Source: Phytohabitans sp052068095
GTDB taxonomy: Bacteria > Actinomycetota > Actinomycetes > Mycobacteriales > Micromonosporaceae
Reading direction: 5' to 3'
Length of the DNA stretch: 64,000 nucleotides
NCBI RefSeq assembly: GCF_052068095.1
Contig: NZ_JBQHDG010000036.1
Location: 1 to 64,000 of the forward strand
Shown: piece by piece, positions 12,457 through 20,220 of the stretch
Layout of the letters: each line of letters opens with the position of its first letter
How positions within the stretch are numbered: position 1 is the stretch's first letter
Made by a program: the position numbers and the translations under genes
The notes under the pieces: model-generated
Databases searched by the model: none
What the model saw: only the letters and a program-made list of their open reading frames with translations
What the model was told of the DNA's origin: nothing

Positions 12457-12690
12457 CTACGGACTGTCGACGTACGGACAGTGGCGGCAGCCGCGGCCGC
12501 AGCAGGTGCCGCGCTTGGCGTGGAAGCTCGCCGTGAGCACGAAGAGGCCGGTGTCCGGGTCGAGGTACCCCGCCTCGTCCGCGGCGAGGGCGGCGTCGTG
12601 CGCGGCGATGATCTCGTCGTGGCGGGGGTGGTCGAGGGGTAGGCGGGACGGGTGGGGCTCGTGCAAGGGTCGGGGCGCGAGCCGGTCCAC
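12457..12690 (-). CDS. Small DUF5522 protein
   Basis: 77 residues from GTG 12690. The C-terminus RGTCCGRGCRHCPYV has three cysteines and a histidine arranged like a small zinc or metal knuckle, the hallmark of DUF5522. The N-terminal half contains HPRHDEIIAAHDAALAADE, also typical of the family. Function unknown. It lies between the EamA transporter and lhgO, all on the minus strand with short gaps, so it may belong to one transcription unit. Confidence 0.8.
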   Translation of the reverse strand: MDRLAPRPLHEPHPSRLPLDHPRHDEIIAAHDAALAADEAGYLDPDTGLFVLTASFHAKRGTCCGRGCRHCPYVDSP

Positions 12691-12712
12691 GCCCCGACCC
12701 TATCGTTCGGTT

Positions 12713-13765
12713 TCAGCCGCCGACCGGCTCAGGCTCGGCCGCCTCGGTCCGCTCGGCCTTCGTGGGCCGCTCGGTCTTTTGAGGCCGCCCGGCCACCTCG
12801 GACCGCCCGGCCGCCTCGGGCCGCCCAGCCGCCTCGGGCCGCCCGGCGGCGTCGGGCCGCTCGGCCGGCTTCAGCTGCTCGGTCGCCGCTGGTGTGTCTT
12901 CCGTTGCCACCAGGATCGCGACCGCGGCCAGCAGCACCACCGTGCCGGCCACAGCGGCGCCGGAGAGCCGCTCCCCCAGCAGCGCCACCGCGATCCCGGC
13001 CGCCACCACCGGCTCCAGCAACGTCACGACCGAGGCGGTCGCCGCGCGCACGTGGGCCAGGCCGGCGAAGAAGAGGCCGTAAGCGAGCGCGCTCGGCACC
13101 GCCCCCAGGTAGAGCAGCGAACCGATCGTGCCCGCCGTGTAGGCACCGCCCAGCCCTTCCACGAGCGCGAACGGCAGGAGGCACACCCCGCCGACCACGA
13201 AGCCGGCGAGCGCCGTGTCGTAAGGCTGCCCGCCGGTACCCCGGGCGCGGGTCAGGAGGGTGACCACCGCGTAGCCGGCGGCGGAGAGGAGGGCCAGGCC
13301 GATGCCGAGCGCCGGCCGGGTGCCGGCGCTGCCTGAGCCGCCGGTCAGCAAGACCAGGCCGGCGAGCGCGAGCGCGACGGCGACCGTGCCGGCGCGGCCG
13401 ATGCGCTCGCCCATCGTGACCCGCGCCCCGAACGCGATCAGCACCGGGCCGGCGCCCAGCGTGACGACCGTGCCGACGGCGAGGCCGATGTGCGCGATCG
13501 CACCGTAGTACGCGCTCTGGTAGACGGCCAGCCCCACCCCGATGGCGGCGAGCCGCCCCCAGCCCCGGCGCGACCGGACGAAACGACGCGGGAGGAGCGT
13601 GCGGCGCCGGACCGCGAGGGCCGCGCCCAGGACCATGACGCCGATGGTCATTCGCCACCACGACACGGCGATCGGGCCGAGGCCGCTGTCCTGGTAGAGA
13701 AGGGCGGCCACGGCTCCACCCGTACCCCAGGCGGCCGCGGCGATGACGATGAAGAAGACGGGCAT
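12713..13765 (-). CDS. EamA/DMT-family transporter with a repetitive C-terminal tail
   Basis: 350 residues. About ten hydrophobic helices in two EamA halves (first half starts MPVFFIVIAAAAWGTGGAVA; second half around YDTALAGFVVGGVCLLPFAL). Members export amino acids or other small metabolites. After the last helix (about residue 290) there is an unusual tail of some 55 residues made of imperfect five-residue units such as AGRPE, AGRSE and AGRPQ, rich in Arg, Glu and Pro. The tail is encoded at about 12718-12880 and looks like slippage-type expansion; its role is unknown. Start ATG 13765, divergent from the gene at 14004. Confidence 0.85.
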   Translation of the reverse strand: MPVFFIVIAAAAWGTGGAVAALLYQDSGLGPIAVSWWRMTIGVMVLGAALAVRRRTLLPRRFVRSRRGWGRLAAIGVGLAVYQSAYYGAIAHIGLAVGTVVTLGAGPVLIAFGARVTMGERIGRAGTVAVALALAGLVLLTGGSGSAGTRPALGIGLALLSAAGYAVVTLLTRARGTGGQPYDTALAGFVVGGVCLLPFALVEGLGGAYTAGTIGSLLYLGAVPSALAYGLFFAGLAHVRAATASVVTLLEPVVAAGIAVALLGERLSGAAVAGTVVLLAAVAILVATEDTPAATEQLKPAERPDAAGRPEAAGRPEAAGRSEVAGRPQKTERPTKAERTEAAEPEPVGG

Positions 13766-14003
13766 GCGAAGACTCCACTGTGGATGGCTGACGAGGACCG
13801 CTGGGAATGCGGGCGGCAGCCATCGACCGCGGGACCGTCTAGCCGGTCCGGCGGTGGGGGCTCAGTGAAGGACCCGCCCGCGCTTAGCGGACGGGAGGGG
13901 GAAGCACGCCAAGATGCACGGCGACAAACCTAGCCGGTGTCCGCGGAAACGTCGCGCTAATTCCTGCCACTGGCTGTCAGTCACCACCCCGGATGATGCC
14001 TCC

Positions 14004-14453
14004 ATGAATGACTTCGACTTCTTCACCGGCACCTGGGACGTTGCCAACCGCTACCTGACGAAGCGGCTGGCCGGCAGCGACGAGTGGGAGGAGTTCCCCG
14101 GGCGCTCGGTGGCGCACACGTTCTTCGACGGCGCCGGCAACTTCGACGAGATCACCTTCCCCACGAAGGGCTGGCGCGGCGCCACCGCCCGCGTCTACGA
14201 CCTGGACACGGAGATGTGGTCGCTCTACTGGATGAGCAGCCGCACCGGCCGCATGGACCCGCCGGTGACGGGGCGCTTCGTGGACGGGGTGGGCGAGTTC
14301 ATGGGCACGGACATGTTCGAGGGGCGGCCGGTGAAGGTGCGCTTCGTCTGGTCCGAGATCACGGGTGACGCGGCGCACTGGCAGCAGGCCTTCTCCCTGG
14401 ACGGCAAGGAGTGGGAGACCAACTGGCACATGTACTTCACCCGCACCGCCTGA
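14004..14453 (+). CDS. Conserved hypothetical protein, DUF1579-like
   Basis: 149 residues from ATG 14004. It begins MNDFDFFTGTWDVANRYL and continues with beta-rich sequence (DEITFPTKGWRGATARVYDL, WSLYWMSSR) typical of lipocalin/DUF1579-like barrels, in which a tryptophan-rich N-terminus (GTW) opens the barrel. No enzymatic motif is visible and no signal peptide. It is divergent from the EamA gene and convergent with nrdJ, from which it is separated by a perfect palindromic terminator. Confidence 0.7.
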   Translation: MNDFDFFTGTWDVANRYLTKRLAGSDEWEEFPGRSVAHTFFDGAGNFDEITFPTKGWRGATARVYDLDTEMWSLYWMSSRTGRMDPPVTGRFVDGVGEFMGTDMFEGRPVKVRFVWSEITGDAAHWQQAFSLDGKEWETNWHMYFTRTA

Positions 14454-14457
14454 AACG

Positions 14458-14491
14458 CGTGATGGCCGCCCCGGCCGGGGCGGCCATCACG
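14458..14491. terminator. Bidirectional terminator, perfect 34-base palindrome
   Basis: Arms 14458-14474 (CGTGATGGCCGCCCCGG) and 14475-14491 are exact inverse complements with no spacer. It lies 4 bases after the DUF1579-like gene and 11 bases after the nrdJ stop on the other strand, as expected for a shared factor-independent terminator of convergent genes. Confidence 0.85.
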
Positions 14492-14502
14492 TCAGAGAGC
14501 GA

Positions 14503-17334
14503 TCAGCTACAGCCGCTCGTGGAGCCGCAGCCCTCGCAGACGTAGCAGCTGCCCGCCGGCCGCATCTTGGTGCCGCAGGTGAAGCAGAGCGGCGCGTCGG
14601 CCGCCTTGCCGATCACGGCCTCCAGCAGCTCCGTCGACGAGCCCACGTTAGGCGCCGGCTTGGCCGCCGCCACCTCGTCGGAGACGGACGCCGGCGGCGG
14701 GACCGGGGCCGACACCGGCGCGGACTGGGCCATGCCGGCCAGGTCGATCGTGCCCTCGGCCTCGGCCGCGATCTGGGCGGCGCGCTCCTTGGCGGTGAAG
14801 ATGCCCAGCTCGGCCCGGCGCTCGTAGGACAGGAAGTCGAGCGCCAGCCGCCGGAAGATGTAGTCCATCACCGAGGCGGCCATGCGGATGTCCGGGTCGT
14901 CGGTCATGCCCGCCGGCTCGAAGCGCATGTTGGTGAACTTGCTGACGAACGTCTCCAGCGGCACGCCGTACTGGAGGCCGATGGAGATCGCCACCGAGAA
15001 GGCGTCCATCACGCCGGCCAGCGTCGAGCCCTGCTTGGACATCTTGAGGAAGACCTCGCCGAGGCCGTCGTCCGGGTAGGACGAGGCGGTGAGGTAGCCC
15101 TCGGCCCCGCCGACCGAGAACGAGACCGTCTCCGAGGGGCGCTTCTTCGGCAGCCGCTTGCGGATCGGCCGGTACTCGACGACCTTCTCCGGCTCCGCGG
15201 TGGCGACCTCCGCCTTCTTCGAGCTCGCCGACAGCGGCTGGCCGACCTTGCAGTTGTCGCGGTAGATGGCGAGCGCCTTGAGGCCGAGCTTCCAGCCCTC
15301 GTAGTAGATCTGCTCGACATCCTCGACGGTGGCCGACTCGGGCATGTTGACCGTCTTGGAGATGGCGCCGGAGATGAACGGCTGCACCGCCGCCATCATC
15401 CGCACGTGGCCCATCGGCGCGATCGAACGCTCGCCCATCGCGCAGTCGAAGACCCCGTAGTGCTCGGTCTTGAGGCCCGGCGCGTCGACCACGTGGCCGT
15501 GCTCGGAGATGTGCTCGACGATCGCCTCGACCTGCTCCTCCGGGTAGCCGAGGGAGCGGAGCGCGCGCGGGACCGTCTGGTTGACGATCTGCATCGAGCC
15601 GCCGCCGACCAGCTTCTTGAACTTGACCAGCGCCAGGTCGGGCTCCACACCGGTGGTGTCGCAGTCCATCATCAGGCCGATGGTGCCGGTGGGGGCGAGG
15701 ACCGAGGCCTGCGAGTTGCGCCAGCCGTTTTTGTCGCCGATCTTGTTGCCCTGGGTCCACTGCTTGGTGGCCTCGCGGACGATCGCGGTGGCCACCGGGT
15801 GCGACGGCTTGATCTCGTCGTTGGCGGCCGCGTGCTTGCGCATGACCCGCTTGTGCGGCTCGGCGTTGCGCGCGTATCCCTCGTAGGGGCCCACCACGCC
15901 GGCGAGCTCGGCCGAGCGGCGGTAGGCGGTGCCGGTCATCAGCGAGGTGATCGCGCCGGCGACCGCGCGGCCACCCTCGGAGTCGTAGGGCAGGCCGGAG
16001 GCCATCAGCAGCGCGCCGAGGTTGGCGTAGCCGATGCCGAGCTGGCGGTAGGCCCGGGTGGTGACCCCGATCTTCTCGGTCGGGAAGTCGGCGAAGCAGA
16101 TCGAGATGTCCATCGCGGTGATCACGAACTCGACCGACCGCACGAACTTCTCCACCTCGAAGCCACCGTCGGCCCGGAGGAACTTCATGAGGTTGAGCGA
16201 GGCGAGGTTGCACGAGGAGTTGTCCAGGTGCAGGTACTCCGAGCAGGGGTTGGACGCGGTGATGCGGCCGGTCTCGGGACAGGTGTGCCAGTCGTTGATC
16301 GTGTCGTCGTACTGGAGGCCGGGGTCGGCACACTCCCACGCGGCCTGCGCGATCGTGCCGAAGAGCTTTTTGGCGTCGACGGTCTCCACGACCGAGCCGT
16401 CGAGGCGGCCGCGCAGGTCGAAGCTGGCGCCCTCGTCGACCGCGCGCATGAACTCGTCGGAGACGCGGACCGAGTTGTTGGCGTTTTGGTATTGCACGCT
16501 GACGATGTCGCGGCCGCCGAGGTCCATGTCGAAGCCCGCGTCGCGGAGGGCGCGGATCTTGTCTTCCTCGCGCGCCTTGGTGACCACGAACTCCTCGATG
16601 TCCGGGTGGTCGACGTCGAGGATCACCATCTTGGCCGCGCGCCGCGTGGCGCCGCCCGACTTGATCGTGCCGGCGCTCGCGTCGGCGCCGCGCATGAAGC
16701 TGACCGGGCCGGACGCGGTGCCGCCGCTGGAGAGCAGCTCCTTGGACGAGCGGATGCGCGACAGGTTGACGCCGGAGCCGGACCCGCCCTTGAAGATCAG
16801 GCCCTCCTCCTTGTACCAGTCGAGGATCGAGTCCATCGAGTCGTCGACGGCGAGGATGAAGCAGGCGCTGACCTGCTGCGGCGACGGCGTGCCCACGTTG
16901 AACCAGACCGGCGAGTTGAAGCTGAACACCTGGTGCAGCAGCATCCAGGTCAGCTCGTGCTCGAAGATCTCGGCGTCGGCCGGCGTGGCGAAGTAGCCGT
17001 GCTGCTCTCCCGCCGCCCGGTAGGTCTTCACCACCCGGTCGATGAGCTGCTTGAGCGACCATTCCCGCTGCGGCGTCCCGACCGCGCCGCGGAAGTACTT
17101 GGTCGTCACGATGTTTGCCGCGTTGACGCTCCAGGAGTCGGGGAACTCGACCCCCCGCTGCTCGAAGTTGATCGAGCCGTCGCGCCAGTTGGTCATCACG
17201 ACGTCACGACGCTCCCAGGCGACCTCGTCATACGGGTGGACACCCTCGCTCGTCCACACCCGCTCGACCTTCAGCCCCCCGGTCGCGCTACGCGTCGCAC
17301 GCGTCTTTCCTGCGCTCACGCCTTCCCCCGACAT
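14503..17334 (-). CDS. nrdJ: Vitamin B12-dependent (class II) ribonucleoside-diphosphate reductase
   Basis: 943 residues. It converts ribonucleotides to deoxyribonucleotides using adenosylcobalamin and so works with or without oxygen. Visible landmarks: PYDEVAWERRDVVMTNWRDG near the N-terminus, active-site NPCSEYLHLDNSSCNLASLN (about residue 365), ASVLAPTGTIGLMMDCDTTG (specificity and radical site), and a C-terminal cysteine-rich tail CFTCGTKMRPAGSCYVCEGC. I chose ATG 17334 because GAGGGGG lies about 8 bases upstream. nrdR precedes it by 51 bases in the same direction, the usual nrdRJ operon of actinobacteria. Confidence 0.96.
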   Translation of the reverse strand: MSGEGVSAGKTRATRSATGGLKVERVWTSEGVHPYDEVAWERRDVVMTNWRDGSINFEQRGVEFPDSWSVNAANIVTTKYFRGAVGTPQREWSLKQLIDRVVKTYRAAGEQHGYFATPADAEIFEHELTWMLLHQVFSFNSPVWFNVGTPSPQQVSACFILAVDDSMDSILDWYKEEGLIFKGGSGSGVNLSRIRSSKELLSSGGTASGPVSFMRGADASAGTIKSGGATRRAAKMVILDVDHPDIEEFVVTKAREEDKIRALRDAGFDMDLGGRDIVSVQYQNANNSVRVSDEFMRAVDEGASFDLRGRLDGSVVETVDAKKLFGTIAQAAWECADPGLQYDDTINDWHTCPETGRITASNPCSEYLHLDNSSCNLASLNLMKFLRADGGFEVEKFVRSVEFVITAMDISICFADFPTEKIGVTTRAYRQLGIGYANLGALLMASGLPYDSEGGRAVAGAITSLMTGTAYRRSAELAGVVGPYEGYARNAEPHKRVMRKHAAANDEIKPSHPVATAIVREATKQWTQGNKIGDKNGWRNSQASVLAPTGTIGLMMDCDTTGVEPDLALVKFKKLVGGGSMQIVNQTVPRALRSLGYPEEQVEAIVEHISEHGHVVDAPGLKTEHYGVFDCAMGERSIAPMGHVRMMAAVQPFISGAISKTVNMPESATVEDVEQIYYEGWKLGLKALAIYRDNCKVGQPLSASSKKAEVATAEPEKVVEYRPIRKRLPKKRPSETVSFSVGGAEGYLTASSYPDDGLGEVFLKMSKQGSTLAGVMDAFSVAISIGLQYGVPLETFVSKFTNMRFEPAGMTDDPDIRMAASVMDYIFRRLALDFLSYERRAELGIFTAKERAAQIAAEAEGTIDLAGMAQSAPVSAPVPPPASVSDEVAAAKPAPNVGSSTELLEAVIGKAADAPLCFTCGTKMRPAGSCYVCEGCGSTSGCS

Positions 17335-17385
17335 AGTCAATGCCCCCTCGGAACCCAAAACCTTAAAGATCAAAAACCCAGAGCC

Positions 17386-17910
17386 CTATTGGGTACGCCC
17401 GCCGGCCGGCTCTGGCACCGGACTGCGACCGCCGCTCTCCGCTCGACCAGCGCCCTCGCGAGCCGCGGCCGCTGCGCGCAGTGTCGCGATCTCCCGCTCG
17501 AAGTCGCCCAGTGACTCGAACGACCGGTAGACGCTCGCGAAGCGCAGGTAAGCCACCTCGTCCAGCTCGCGCAGCGGCCCCAGGATGGCCAGGCCCACGT
17601 CGTGGCTGGGGATCTCGGCGGCGCCGCGCGCCCGGACGGTCTCCTCGACCTTCTGCGCGAGGAGCGCGATCGCGTCCTCGTCGACCGGCCGACCCTGACA
17701 CGCCTTGCGCACGCCACCGATGATCTTCGTCCGGCTGAAGGGCTCGGTCACCCCACTGCGCTTGACAACGGCCAACACCGCCTCCTCGACGGTCGTGAAC
17801 CGCTTGCCGCACTCGGGACACGCCCGGCGGCGGCGGATCAACTGGCCGTCGTCGGCCTCTCGCGAGTCGACGACCCGGGAGTCGGCGTGCCGACAATACG
17901 GACAGCGCAT
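17386..17910 (-). CDS. nrdR: Transcriptional repressor NrdR
   Basis: 174 residues from ATG 17910 (MRCPYCRHADSRVVDSREAD). An N-terminal zinc ribbon (CPYC and CPECGKRFTT) is followed by an ATP-cone domain (VVKRSGVTEPFSRTKIIGGV onward), the complete NrdR architecture. NrdR senses the ATP/dATP ratio and represses ribonucleotide reductase genes. The C-terminus is about 20 residues longer than the E. coli form, with a low-complexity Gly/Pro/Arg end. It is followed by nrdJ, its likely target, and is preceded at about 170 bases by a candidate NrdR box. Confidence 0.95.
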   Translation of the reverse strand: MRCPYCRHADSRVVDSREADDGQLIRRRRACPECGKRFTTVEEAVLAVVKRSGVTEPFSRTKIIGGVRKACQGRPVDEDAIALLAQKVEETVRARGAAEIPSHDVGLAILGPLRELDEVAYLRFASVYRSFESLGDFEREIATLRAAAAAREGAGRAESGGRSPVPEPAGGRTQ

Positions 17911-18076
17911 CGACACACCTCCCTTCAGCACCCTCAGGCTAGGCGGCACCTACGACAACTTTTCGCGCACGCTGATACCCAGCCGAGCGCCACGGCCTGT
18001 GGACACGGCTGTGTATGACGTGTGGGAAAGCTGTGTGGAGCGAAACCCAACCTGTGGACGACTTACACCCTTGTAA

Positions 18077-18092
18077 CTACTACATCTAGGGG
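18077..18092. promoter_or_regulatory. Candidate NrdR box upstream of nrdRJ
   Basis: The core CTACATCTAG (18080-18089) reads CTAGATGTAG on the nrdR strand and fits the NrdR-box pattern CWANATNTWG. It lies 167 bases before the nrdR start in a gap (17911-18260) that otherwise shows no gene. Only one clear box was seen; a partner about one or three helical turns away, usual for NrdR, was not evident. Confidence 0.55.
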
Positions 18093-18260
18093 TTCGACGT
18101 TAGGCCAGCGGACGCTCTGACGCAAGCTCAACGTCATTCCTGCCGCTTGGTGTCGCCGTGTTGTGGATCTCAGGCCGGTTTCGCCGGTGCGTCGGGGCAG
18201 GCCGCGGACACGCGACAGCCCCTCGCGTCGAGCGAGGGTGCGCGCGGAGTGGCCGCTGGG

Positions 18261-18752
18261 TCAGCTGGGGAGCTTGAGCTCCTGGCCGACGTAGACGGTG
18301 TAGTCGTCGAGGCCGTTGAGGCGACGGATCTCCTCGATGACCGCCTGGCGGTCGCCCTTGAGGTGGTGGCGCTCGGCGATCGACCAGAGGGTGTCGTCCT
18401 GCTGGACGACCGTCGTGACGGCCGGACCGGACGGGTCGGCGGCACGGGAGGCGGTGGCCGCGAGGGTGACCGCGGTGGCGGCGAGCAGCAGGAAGAGCGC
18501 GAACACCACGACCCGCCCGCGGCGGGTGAGGCGCAACCGTGGCTTTGCCGCGCCGCGGGTGCCACCCGCACCTCGGGCGGCGGCGCGCGCGCCGTGGACG
18601 GCCGTCGCGGCTCGGGCGGGCACCACGCCGGCCGCGGTCGCCAGCGCCAGCACGCCGGGCAGCGCCGGCGCGGGTGGCCGGGCGAGAGTGGGACGCCTGC
18701 GCGTCGCACCCATCGTGGCCTGTGCCTCCATCGTCTGCATAGCGGCCCCCAT
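18261..18752 (-). CDS. LysM protein beside lexA (probable SOS cell-division inhibitor, ChiZ/DivS/YneA analogue)
   Basis: 163 residues from ATG 18752. A basic N-terminal region is followed by one membrane helix (VVVFALFLLLAATAVTLAAT) and an extracytoplasmic C-terminal LysM domain (VVQQDDTLWSIAERHHLKGD to GQELKLPS), which binds peptidoglycan. A single-pass LysM protein divergent from lexA and next to nrdR matches mycobacterial Rv2719c (ChiZ) and functionally DivS/YneA, which delay division during the SOS response. Its promoter region carries two tandem LexA boxes (18772-18803), so induction by DNA damage is very likely. The division role is by synteny. Confidence 0.85.
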   Translation of the reverse strand: MGAAMQTMEAQATMGATRRRPTLARPPAPALPGVLALATAAGVVPARAATAVHGARAAARGAGGTRGAAKPRLRLTRRGRVVVFALFLLLAATAVTLAATASRAADPSGPAVTTVVQQDDTLWSIAERHHLKGDRQAVIEEIRRLNGLDDYTVYVGQELKLPS

Positions 18753-18771
18753 CGATTGACCCGACCCCTGG

Positions 18772-18787
18772 TCGAACGGCAGTTCGA
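18772..18787. promoter_or_regulatory. LexA (SOS) box 1, perfect palindrome
   Basis: TCGAACGGCAGTTCGA is an exact inverted repeat (TCGAAC-N4-GTTCGA), the actinobacterial SOS-box consensus. It lies 20 bases upstream of the LysM gene start and 243 bases before lexA. Confidence 0.93.
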
Positions 18788-18803
18788 TCGAACGGACGTA
18801 CGA
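18788..18803. promoter_or_regulatory. LexA (SOS) box 2, abutting box 1
   Basis: TCGAACGGACGTACGA differs at one symmetric position from the palindromic consensus and follows box 1 with no spacer. The tandem arrangement suggests tight or cooperative repression, probably of both divergent genes. Confidence 0.8.
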
Positions 18804-19029
18804 TGGTCTACCAGAACATCTGTGCGATGTCGAGGCCTGACACACGACACGCCGACACGCAGGTCGTACAGATGTTTGAAACTGGCGAATCTTGCCGTTA
18901 CGGTGAGTCCACCGATCCGGGGCACCGCGGCACTATCCCCACGAAACACGCGGCCGGCCGGGCGACAAGCTATTGGGTGAGCACCACCGCGCACCGCGAC
19001 GCACCACCGCGAACAGGGAGGACAGACCC

Positions 19030-19833
19030 GTGCCCACCGACGAGCGAGGCGGACGGCCAGCGCCGACCCAGCAAAAGAGCACCAAGGGCGCGGCGACGAC
19101 CGCCGGCACGCGGCGGCGCAGCCCGGCCCGGTCCCGCAGCGCCGACGCGCCCCAGTTGCGCGCCGTCACGCCGGTGGTCAGCTCCTTCCCCGATCTGGTG
19201 ACGGCCGACCTGACCGCACGGCAGCGGCGGATCCTCGAGTTCATCCGCGACTGGGTGGAGCGCTACGGATACCCGCCGAGCGTGCGCGAGATCGGCGAGG
19301 CGGTCGGGCTCGTCTCTCCGTCGAGCGTGGCCTACCAGCTGAAGGAGCTGGAGCGAAAGGGCTTCCTGCGCCGCGACCCCAACCGCCCGCGCGCGGTCGA
19401 CGTGCGGCCGCCCAGCGAGATGCTCGACGACGAGACCGCCCGCGCGGCGCGCCCCACCCCGGCGTACGTGCCGATGCTGGGCCGCATCGCCGCCGGTGGC
19501 CCGATCCTCGCCGAGCAGGCCGTGGAAGACGTCTTCCCGCTGCCGCGCGAGCTGGTCGGCGAGGGCGAGGTCTTCATGCTCCAGGTCAAGGGCGACTCGA
19601 TGGTCGAGGCGGCGATCTGCGACGGCGACTGGGTGGTCGTGCGCCAGCAGCCGACCGCCAACGCCGGCGAGATCGTGGCCGCGATGATCGAGGGCGAGGC
19701 GACCGTGAAGACGTATCGCCGCAAAGACGGCCACGTATGGCTGATGCCACAAAACCCAGCCTTCGACCCGATCCCCGGCGACGACGCCACCATCTTGGGC
19801 CGCGTAGTGGCCGTCCTCCGCCGCGTGAAGTGA
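19030..19833 (+). CDS. lexA: SOS repressor LexA
   Basis: 267 residues. The N-terminal winged helix-turn-helix is LTARQRRILEFIRDWVERYG with recognition helix SVREIGEAVGLVSPSSVAYQ; the autocleavage site Ala-Gly lies in MLGRIAAGGPILAEQ; catalytic Ser is in LQVKGDSMVEAAICDGDWVV and the Lys in GEATVKTYRR. GTG 19030 is preferred (GGGAGG nine bases upstream) over GTG 18973. It has an N-terminal extension of about 55 low-complexity basic residues before the DNA-binding domain, as in some other actinobacterial LexA proteins. It is probably autoregulated by the tandem SOS boxes at 18772-18803. Confidence 0.96.
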   Translation: MPTDERGGRPAPTQQKSTKGAATTAGTRRRSPARSRSADAPQLRAVTPVVSSFPDLVTADLTARQRRILEFIRDWVERYGYPPSVREIGEAVGLVSPSSVAYQLKELERKGFLRRDPNRPRAVDVRPPSEMLDDETARAARPTPAYVPMLGRIAAGGPILAEQAVEDVFPLPRELVGEGEVFMLQVKGDSMVEAAICDGDWVVVRQQPTANAGEIVAAMIEGEATVKTYRRKDGHVWLMPQNPAFDPIPGDDATILGRVVAVLRRVK

Positions 19834-19842
19834 AGTAAGGCG

Positions 19843-19881
19843 CCGCGAGGCGACAAAATCCCTGCTTTTGTCGCCTCGCGG
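19843..19881. terminator. Strong hairpin terminator after lexA
   Basis: Perfect 16-bp stem, CCGCGAGGCGACAAAA (19843-19858) with its inverse complement (19866-19881), and a 7-base loop. The A-run and T-run in the stem let it serve in both directions between the convergent lexA and the gene ending at 20221. Confidence 0.85.
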
Positions 19882-19885
19882 GCGG

Positions 19886-20210
19886 GGTCTGGGGGCCGGC
19901 CACCATCGGTGACGCGGCGTCAGCAGGCTCAGGTAAGAACTTCGAGATGTAGGACAGTCAGGGTTGATATGGCGCCCTAACTCTCCAAGATCTCGAATCT
20001 TGGGCCGCGCACATGGCGACGGCGATTGCTCAGCGCGACGAAGCCCTTGTTTGCGATCTCGCCGCCTCGCCGCCTGTGCGGCGACAGGCATCGTGGACAA
20101 CCACCCCTCCACCGCGGGCCGCGCATCCGCCAGGCAAAGGGCTCCACGTTTCCCCGGGGCCCCCGCGCGACGGTCTGGACCACGACGGGACGTCGCGGTA
20201 GCTCGGATCT
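19886..20210 (+). repeat. Dispersed repeat copy R4 (modules C, central palindrome, A)
   Basis: The C module is inverted at 19886-19942, followed by the palindrome (19942-19995: CGAGATGTAGGACAGTCAGGG and its inverse ending CTCCAAGATCTCG) and module A to about 20207, whose end reads CGTCGCGGTAGCTCGGAT. It also contains CTCCACGTTTCCCCGGGGCC (about 20142-20161), shared with R8 and R9. It fills the gap between lexA and the next gene. Confidence 0.8.
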
Positions 20211-20220
20211 GGGCCTTGGG

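Noticed and set aside
14365..17514. Open frame of over 1,000 codons opposite nrdJ
   Set aside because: It is antisense to the well-recognised nrdJ and arises from GC-biased third positions; its translation is Arg/Gly/Val/Asp-rich with no domain.
17911..18260. Cobalamin riboswitch controlling nrdR-nrdJ
   Set aside because: I could not find a convincing B12-box or the expected stem arrangement upstream of nrdR, and the nrdR-nrdJ gap is only 51 bases.
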